NCBI RefSeq assembly: GCF_007625205.1
Contig: NZ_VMNI01000008.1
Span: 124,001-188,000 of the forward strand
Direction of reading: 5' to 3'
DNA: 64,000 bases
From: Denitromonas ohlonensis
GTDB lineage: Bacteria > Pseudomonadota > Gammaproteobacteria > Burkholderiales > Rhodocyclaceae
The position numbers and the translations under genes were made by a program. The stretch's first letter is position 1. Every line of letters begins with the position of its first letter. Positions 58,693 through 64,000 of the stretch are shown here, in pieces. The notes below the pieces were generated by a model, which was not told the DNA's origin, made no database searches, and saw nothing but the letters and a program-made list of their open reading frames with translations.

Positions 58693-59580
58693 TCAGCGAT
58701 ACGCCGCCAGCACATCGCAGCGCGCATGTGCGAGCACATGCTTGGTGACGCTGCCGAGGAGGAGCTCTTCGGTCATGTTGGCGCCATGTTTGCCGAGCAC
58801 GATCAGGTCGGCGCCGAGTTCTTCTTCCTGCTCGAGTACGCGCATCGAGGTGTCGCCATGGATCACCGACACCCGCCAGGCGGTGCCGGTGAGCCCGGCG
58901 TCGGCAGCAAACTGATGAAGCCGGGCAACGGCGTCCTTGCGGGCCTTGATGCGGTGGCCGAGGATCACGTCTTCCTCCACGAAGGCGAGCCGTAGCTTGC
59001 CTTCGTATGGCAGCTCGAAGGCGTGCATGAGCGTCAGCTCGGCCTGCGGCGCCACGCTGCGGGCCAATCGCACGGCACCCGCCGACCAGAGCGAAAAATC
59101 GACCGGCACCAGCACCTTCCGGTAGTGCTCGCGCGGCGGCTGCTTGACAGCCAGAATCGGCCGGCGGATCTTGCGCAGCAGGCGCTCCGCCGTGGCGCCG
59201 AGCAGCCACTGGCGCATGAAGTCGGTACCACGCGCGCCCAGCACCAGCAGGCTGGCATCGAGGCGGTCAGCCTGAGCAGCGATGGTCTCGAGCACCGCGC
59301 CTTCTTCCAGATGCAGCCCGGCGGTGACGCCCAACGGCTCGCCGATGTCGGTCGCCAGCTGGCTGAGCGCCTCGCGGGCCAGGTCGCGAATGCGTTGGGA
59401 CAGCGCGGCATCCTGGTCGACAAAGGCCGCCTGCAAGGCGTCGAGCGCGGTTTTTTCAAGCACATGCAGCAATTCGAGGCGCGCCCCGCTTTCACTCGCC
59501 AGCAGCGCCGCGCGCTGTGCGGCATGGCGGGCCGGCGCCGAGAGGTCGGTGGTGGCAAGCACGGTATGCAGGCGGGTCAT
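58693..59580 (-). CDS. Universal stress protein with two tandem Usp domains
   Basis: A 295-residue protein. Domain 1 (residues 1-147) and domain 2 (about 150-295) are both UspA-like. ATP-binding glycine motifs are VLGARGTDFMRQWLLGATAE in the first and VLGKHGANMTEELLLGSVTK in the second. The ATG overlaps the stop of the antiporter gene by four bases, so it is translated with that transporter, a common pairing for ion-stress operons. Confidence 0.93.
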   Translation of the reverse strand: MTRLHTVLATTDLSAPARHAAQRAALLASESGARLELLHVLEKTALDALQAAFVDQDAALSQRIRDLAREALSQLATDIGEPLGVTAGLHLEEGAVLETIAAQADRLDASLLVLGARGTDFMRQWLLGATAERLLRKIRRPILAVKQPPREHYRKVLVPVDFSLWSAGAVRLARSVAPQAELTLMHAFELPYEGKLRLAFVEEDVILGHRIKARKDAVARLHQFAADAGLTGTAWRVSVIHGDTSMRVLEQEEELGADLIVLGKHGANMTEELLLGSVTKHVLAHARCDVLAAYR

Positions 59581-61235
59581 GGCGAGTCCTCCGAAGGGTT
59601 GAGCGCATCGACCATGAGTTGCGCGGTGTGATCGGCCGAGTCGAGGAATGGGTTGATGATCCGGCTAGCGCCGGCCGCATGCAATGCCTGTCGATGCACT
59701 TCGTCGCCCACCACGCCGGTGATGACGCCGGGCACGGCCAGGCTCTGGAGCGCATGGAGCAATCCGCGGTTGGACTCCCAGGTGGGCAGCGTGGTGACGA
59801 TCCACTGCGCCGTTTCCACCGGCAGGGTGTCGACAAAGGCGGGGTCTTCGCCATCGCCAAAGCGCACGGCAAAGCCGCGATGGCGCAGACGGCGGACGGT
59901 TTCGGGGTCGAAATCGACGCCCATCGCGGTCACGCCGTGGTGATGCAGACGGGCCAGCAGGTGCGCGCCATAGCGCCCGAGGCCGAAGATGATGACCTGC
60001 GGCGGCGAGTCCGGCCGTCGCTGGCGTTCAACCGCCAGTTCGCGGTGCGGACGGCGGCGCTCGAAAACACTCAGCCATGGCCCGATCCGCTCAAACAAGG
60101 GCTGCGAATACAGGATCATGTAAGTCGACAGCGCGATGGTGACGATGCCCACCAGCGTGGTCAGCCCGAGCGCGTCATTCCCGACATGGCCGAGCGTGAT
60201 ACCCATGGCCACAAAGATGATCGAAAACTCGCTGATCTGCGCCACCGTCAGCCCGGCCATGAAGCCGGTGCGCTTGCGATAGCCCATCGCGCCCATGATC
60301 GCCATCACGATGAGCGGGTTGCCAATCAGCACAAACAGCGAGAGCACCAGCGCCGGCCACAGTTCGCCGCCCAGCGACGAAAAGTCGAGCTTGGCGCCGA
60401 GGTCGATAAAGAAAAACAGCAGCAGAAAGTCGCGAATGCCGGTCAGGCGCGCGGCGATCGCGTCGCGAAAGTGCGTCGACGCCAGCGAGAACCCGGCCAG
60501 AAAAGCGCCCGCCTCTTTCGAGAAACCCGCCCACTCGCCAAAGGCCGCCAGTGCCGTGCCCCAGGCAATGGCGAAGATCAGCAACAACTCCTGCGAGCGC
60601 GCCATGGTGCGCATCAGCGGCGGCAGCACATAGCGCATCAGCACATACAGCAGGGCCGCGGCGATCAGCACCCGGCCGACGATGGCGCCGCCCACCTGCC
60701 ACCACACCGCCTCGCCGTCGCCGGTGGCGCGCAGGGCGCTCATGGCCATCATGGCCAGCACCACGGCGATGTCCTGCACGATCAAAAAGCCCACCGCGAT
60801 ACGCCCGTGCAGGGATTCGAGCTCGCGCTTGTCGGACAACAGCTTGATGATGATGATGGTGCTGGAAAAAGTCAGCGCCACCGCCACATACAGCGCGGTC
60901 AGCCAGTCGCGCCCCATGGCCAGAACCAGCACAAAGCCGATCGCAATGGTGAAAGCCAGCTGCCCCAGCCCCGTCGCCAGGGCCACCGGGCCGATATGCC
61001 GCACATGCTGCAGATCGAGCTTGAGGCCAACCAGAAACAACAGCACCGCCACGCCGACCTGAGCGAGCAGGTCGATCTGATCATGCGATTTGACCAGCTC
61101 CAGCCCCGCCGGCCCTACCGCAATGCCGACCACAATGTAGGCAATCAGCACCGGCTGTCGCAGCCGCACCGCCACCGCCCCCACCGCTGCGGCGATCAGC
61201 AACAACAAGGCCAGCTCGGCAAACGGCTCGTGCAT
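59577..61235 (-). CDS. Kef/YbaL-type monovalent cation:proton antiporter (CPA2) with RCK domain
   Basis: A 552-residue protein with about 12 membrane helices of the Na_H_Exchanger fold (LAQVGVAVLLFLVGLKLDLQ; ALTFSSTIIIIKLLSDKREL) and a C-terminal TrkA-N/RCK Rossmann domain (VIIFGLGRYGAHLLARLHHH). Compared with KefB/KefC the closest layout is YbaL-type. It should exchange K+ or Na+ for H+ under nucleotide or redox control. The ATG at 61235 has GGAG upstream; flanking genes are close (DUF2062 stop three bases upstream, usp overlap downstream). Confidence 0.92.
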   Translation of the reverse strand: MHEPFAELALLLLIAAAVGAVAVRLRQPVLIAYIVVGIAVGPAGLELVKSHDQIDLLAQVGVAVLLFLVGLKLDLQHVRHIGPVALATGLGQLAFTIAIGFVLVLAMGRDWLTALYVAVALTFSSTIIIIKLLSDKRELESLHGRIAVGFLIVQDIAVVLAMMAMSALRATGDGEAVWWQVGGAIVGRVLIAAALLYVLMRYVLPPLMRTMARSQELLLIFAIAWGTALAAFGEWAGFSKEAGAFLAGFSLASTHFRDAIAARLTGIRDFLLLFFFIDLGAKLDFSSLGGELWPALVLSLFVLIGNPLIVMAIMGAMGYRKRTGFMAGLTVAQISEFSIIFVAMGITLGHVGNDALGLTTLVGIVTIALSTYMILYSQPLFERIGPWLSVFERRRPHRELAVERQRRPDSPPQVIIFGLGRYGAHLLARLHHHGVTAMGVDFDPETVRRLRHRGFAVRFGDGEDPAFVDTLPVETAQWIVTTLPTWESNRGLLHALQSLAVPGVITGVVGDEVHRQALHAAGASRIINPFLDSADHTAQLMVDALNPSEDSP

Positions 61236-61237
61236 GC

Positions 61238-61813
61238 TCAATCGCTCCCTGGCGGCTCGCTACCCGGTTTGCGTCGCCAGCGGCGATGCGCGCCATTGCG
61301 CCGTCGCGCCAGCGTGCGCCAGCGCCACACCAGCGTGATGACCGCGTAAGTGGTCAGCCCGATCAGCGAGGCCAGAATGCTCAAGCCGATCATGAGCGGC
61401 TTGCCCATCACCCGCAGGCGCTCCCAAATGCCGGCGTCGGCGTTGATGTCTTGCGCACTGGCCGGATCGGCGGCGTGCTCGGGCAGGCGATCGCCGGTGA
61501 CCCAGGTGCCGAGCCGGTAGGCGGCGAAATACACCGGCCCGAAGGTGATCGGATTGGTCACCAGGGTGCTCGCCGCCGCTGCCGGCACGTTGGCACGCAG
61601 CACCACCGCCGCGCCCACCGACAGCGGGATCTGCGCGACCGGAATCAACAGGCCGAAAAACACCCCCAGCGCGACGCCCATCGCCACGCCGCGGCGCGAC
61701 CAGTGCCACAGGCGCGGATGGCCGAGCCACGGCGCCAGCCAGGACAGCCAGCGATTGGCGTGGATCTGCTCTCGCGTTGGTACTTTGGCGCGCAGGCGCC
61801 GGAAAAAACCCAT
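61238..61813 (-). CDS. DUF2062 family membrane protein
   Basis: 191 residues with three to four membrane segments. The DUF2062 core is SVGAAVVLRANVPAAAASTL then VTNPITFGPVYFAAYRLG, and the N-terminus MGFFRRLRAKVPTREQI is the usual polar start. The function is unknown. The C-terminus is Arg-rich. It starts one base before the P-type ATPase stop, so it belongs to the same transcript. Confidence 0.9.
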   Translation of the reverse strand: MGFFRRLRAKVPTREQIHANRWLSWLAPWLGHPRLWHWSRRGVAMGVALGVFFGLLIPVAQIPLSVGAAVVLRANVPAAAASTLVTNPITFGPVYFAAYRLGTWVTGDRLPEHAADPASAQDINADAGIWERLRVMGKPLMIGLSILASLIGLTTYAVITLVWRWRTLARRRNGAHRRWRRKPGSEPPGSD

Positions 61814-64000
61814 TCACATGCTCCGTATGTTGAGCCGCCGCAGCACGGCCTTTTCGGCTTCCACGGCCAGAAACTTGGCGGCACCCAGGGCCAGGATCGC
61901 GCCCCAGGTGGCCGCATCGAGCGCCACGGTCTGGAACACCTGCTGCATCGGCGGCGCGTAGGTAAACACCAGCTGAAAACCGATCAGCAGGGCGCTCATC
62001 CACACCGCCACCGGGTTGCCGGTGAGAATCTCGCGGCTAAAGGCCGAGGCAGTGAAGTGACGCACATTGAAAAGGTACACCAGCTCGCCGACCACCAGCA
62101 TGTTGACCGCCGCCGTGCGCGCCATCTCAAGGCTGCCACCACGCATCAGCACCCATTCGAACACGCCGAAGGTCACCAGCACCATCAACAGGCTCACATA
62201 GGCGATGCGCCCGGCCAGCACGCGGGTAATCAGCGGCTCCGACGGCCGGCGCGGCGGACGGTGCATGACGCCGGCCTCGCCCGGCTCGAAGGCCAGTGCC
62301 AGCGCCAGGGTGACCGCGGTGATCATGTTCACCCACAGGATCTGGCCGGCGGTCACCGGCAACGCCAGCCCGGCAAACACCGCAAGCAGGATCACCCCCG
62401 CCTCGCCGCCATTGGTGGGCAAAATGAACAGCAGCGACTTCTTGATGTTGTCGAACACCACCCGGCCTTCGCGCACGGCGCGGGCGATGGTGGCGAAGTT
62501 GTCGTCGGTCAGCACCAGGTCGGCCGCCTCGCGCGCGGCGTCGGTGCCCTTGTTACCCATGGCCACGCCAATGTCGGCGGCCTTGAGCGCGGGGGCGTCG
62601 TTCACGCCATCGCCAGTCATCGCCACCAGCTCGCCCTCGGCCTGCAGCGCGGCCACCAGACGCAGCTTGTGCTCGGGGCTGGCGCGGGCAAACACGTCGG
62701 TGTGCTGCACCGCCCGGCGCAGGGCCGCGTCGTCGAGCACTTCGATGTCCGCACCGGTCAGCGGCGCCTCGGCCGTCAGGCCCAGCTGCCGGCCAATGGC
62801 GGCGGCGGTCACGGCATGGTCGCCAGTGATCATCTTCACCCGCAGGCCGGCGCGCTGGCACTGCGCCACCGCATCGACGGCGGCCTCGCGCGGCGGGTCG
62901 ATCAGTCCGACCAGGCCGAGCAGGCTGAAGCGCGCCGTGATGTCGCTCATCGACAAGGCCGTGGTGCCGGCCGGCATGTCGCAGCGCGCCAGGGCGAGCA
63001 CCCGCTGGCCGGCGCCGGCGGCCTCTTCCATGCGCGCCTGCCAGGCGGTGGCGTCAAAGGCCTGGCCGTCACCGGCGTCCCCACACAGCCCCAGCACCCG
63101 CTCGGGCGCGCCCTTGAGCAACACAAAGGCGTGGCCGGCGTGGTCATGGTGCAAGGTGGCCATGAAGCGGTGTTCGGACTCGAAGGGGATCTCGTCCACC
63201 CGCGGCGTGGCGGCGCTCATCTCGGCCGCGTCGAGCCCGGCCTTGAGCGCCAGGGTCAGCAGCGCGCCCTCGGTCGGGTCGCCCACCAGCTGCCAGCCGC
63301 CGCCGGCGTCGTGCTTGAGCCGCGCGTCGTTGCACAGCAGCGCCGCCTGGGCCAGCGCCTGCAAGGCCGCATCCCGCCCGCCCTCGACGGCCGCCCCCTC
63401 GCACTGAAAACCGCCCTCGGGCACGTAGCCCGCGCCGCTCACCGCCAGCGTGCACGCCGGCAGCATGATGCGCACGGCGGTCATCTCGTTCTTGGTCAGC
63501 GTGCCGGTCTTGTCGGAACAGATCACGGTCACCGAGCCCAGCGTCTCGACCGCCGGCAGGCGACGGATGATCGCGCGGTTCTGCGCCATCACCCGCGTGC
63601 CAATGGCCAGCACAATGGTGACGATAGCCGGCAGCCCCTCGGGAATGGCCGCCACCGCCAGCCCGACCACCGCCAGGAAGATCTCCAGCAGCGGCATCTC
63701 GCGCACGAGGTGACCATAGGCGAAGGTGAGCGCGCCCATCGCCAGGATGAAACCGGTGATCTGCCGCGCAAACTGGTCGAGCCGGCGGGTCAGTGGCGTG
63801 GCCAGGGTCTGCACCTCGCCCACCAGCGTGCCGATGCGGCCGATTTCGGTGCGCTGCCCGGTGGCCACCACCACGCCGCGTGCCTGACCGAAGCCCACCA
63901 CCGTGCCCGAGTAGGCCATGCAGCGGCGGTCGCCGATGGCGGCGGTGTCGGCCACCGGCGTGGTGTGCTTGTCCACCGGCAGCGATTCACCGGTCAGCGC
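61814..64000 (-). CDS. Cation-translocating P-type ATPase (P2, PMR1/MgtA-like), 5' end off the window
   Basis: 728 C-terminal residues are visible; the gene continues past the right edge. The first visible residues ALTGESLP are the actuator-domain TGES motif. The ion-site PEGLP is in AVAAIPEGLPAIVTI, the phosphorylated Asp in CSDKTGTLTKNEM, the hinge in TGDGVNDAPALKAADIGVAM, and a C-terminal six-helix block ends the protein. PEGL places it among P2-type pumps (Ca2+, or Na+/K+-like bacterial relatives). It heads the ion-stress operon with DUF2062, the Kef-type antiporter and Usp. Confidence 0.93.
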   Translation of the reverse strand, partial: ALTGESLPVDKHTTPVADTAAIGDRRCMAYSGTVVGFGQARGVVVATGQRTEIGRIGTLVGEVQTLATPLTRRLDQFARQITGFILAMGALTFAYGHLVREMPLLEIFLAVVGLAVAAIPEGLPAIVTIVLAIGTRVMAQNRAIIRRLPAVETLGSVTVICSDKTGTLTKNEMTAVRIMLPACTLAVSGAGYVPEGGFQCEGAAVEGGRDAALQALAQAALLCNDARLKHDAGGGWQLVGDPTEGALLTLALKAGLDAAEMSAATPRVDEIPFESEHRFMATLHHDHAGHAFVLLKGAPERVLGLCGDAGDGQAFDATAWQARMEEAAGAGQRVLALARCDMPAGTTALSMSDITARFSLLGLVGLIDPPREAAVDAVAQCQRAGLRVKMITGDHAVTAAAIGRQLGLTAEAPLTGADIEVLDDAALRRAVQHTDVFARASPEHKLRLVAALQAEGELVAMTGDGVNDAPALKAADIGVAMGNKGTDAAREAADLVLTDDNFATIARAVREGRVVFDNIKKSLLFILPTNGGEAGVILLAVFAGLALPVTAGQILWVNMITAVTLALALAFEPGEAGVMHRPPRRPSEPLITRVLAGRIAYVSLLMVLVTFGVFEWVLMRGGSLEMARTAAVNMLVVGELVYLFNVRHFTASAFSREILTGNPVAVWMSALLIGFQLVFTYAPPMQQVFQTVALDAATWGAILALGAAKFLAVEAEKAVLRRLNIRSM

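Overview
The window is high-GC bacterial DNA from a betaproteobacterium. The best fit is the Rhodocyclales group (Azoarcus/Thauera/Denitromonas-like). This is inferred from gene content and order, not from a search. The supporting blocks are mreBCD-mrdAB-rlpA-dacA-dat-ybeD-lipB-lipA, gatCAB, phoBR, mnmG-rsmG-parAB-atpIBEFHAGDC, a NorEF-like pair and PQQ genes. I found no rRNA, tRNA, CRISPR array, intact insertion sequence or prophage.

Layout. 1-1.8 kb: a divergent MFS exporter/LysR pair with two matching LysR-type operators. 2.1-5.6 kb: rep helicase, a Yip1-family membrane protein and a DUF4197 protein. 5.8-16.4 kb: a long minus-strand cluster running from the rod-shape and elongation genes (mreB, mreC, mreD, mrdA, rodA, rlpA, dacA) into a D-amino-acid transaminase and lipoate genes (ybeD, lipB, lipA). 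16.5-20.4 kb: gatC-gatA-(lipoprotein)-gatB with a terminator. 20.4-24.5 kb: small exported proteins, a YafJ-type amidotransferase, a HIT protein and an unrecognised 530-residue protein. 24.5-26.5 kb: phoR/phoB with a candidate Pho box. 26.7-29.3 kb: a DUF971 protein, ubiE, a Tim44-like protein and ubiJ. 29.4-40.7 kb: the whole F1Fo ATP synthase operon, then parB, parA, rsmG and mnmG, an order typical of regions near the replication origin. 41.2-50.4 kb: accessory genes (NorEF-like, DUF1330, DUF481, EamA, tpx, PHB depolymerase-like esterase, SLC13 permease, an orphan AAA ATPase, signal peptidase I) with REP/REPIN repeats.

50.5-54.8 kb is the most unusual part. It is a minus-strand PQQ operon, pqqA-pqqD-pqqE, which continues into a 31-residue membrane peptide, a short PuuD-type membrane protein, a SerC-like aminotransferase that has lost its substrate-phosphate residues, and a shortened dihydroorotate dehydrogenase-like barrel that has lost its catalytic serine. 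A perfect FNR-type box lies upstream and a strong hairpin follows pqqA. pqqB and pqqC are not in the window.

55-64 kb: a decayed GNAT gene, a BCCT choline/betaine carrier, a GNAT enzyme, an excalibur-domain protein, and a stress/ion operon (P-type ATPase running off the right edge, DUF2062, Kef-type antiporter, double-domain universal stress protein).

Start codons were chosen by Shine-Dalgarno spacing, overlap with the upstream gene and family N-termini. Many long frames antisense to real genes exist because of the high GC; they were rejected.
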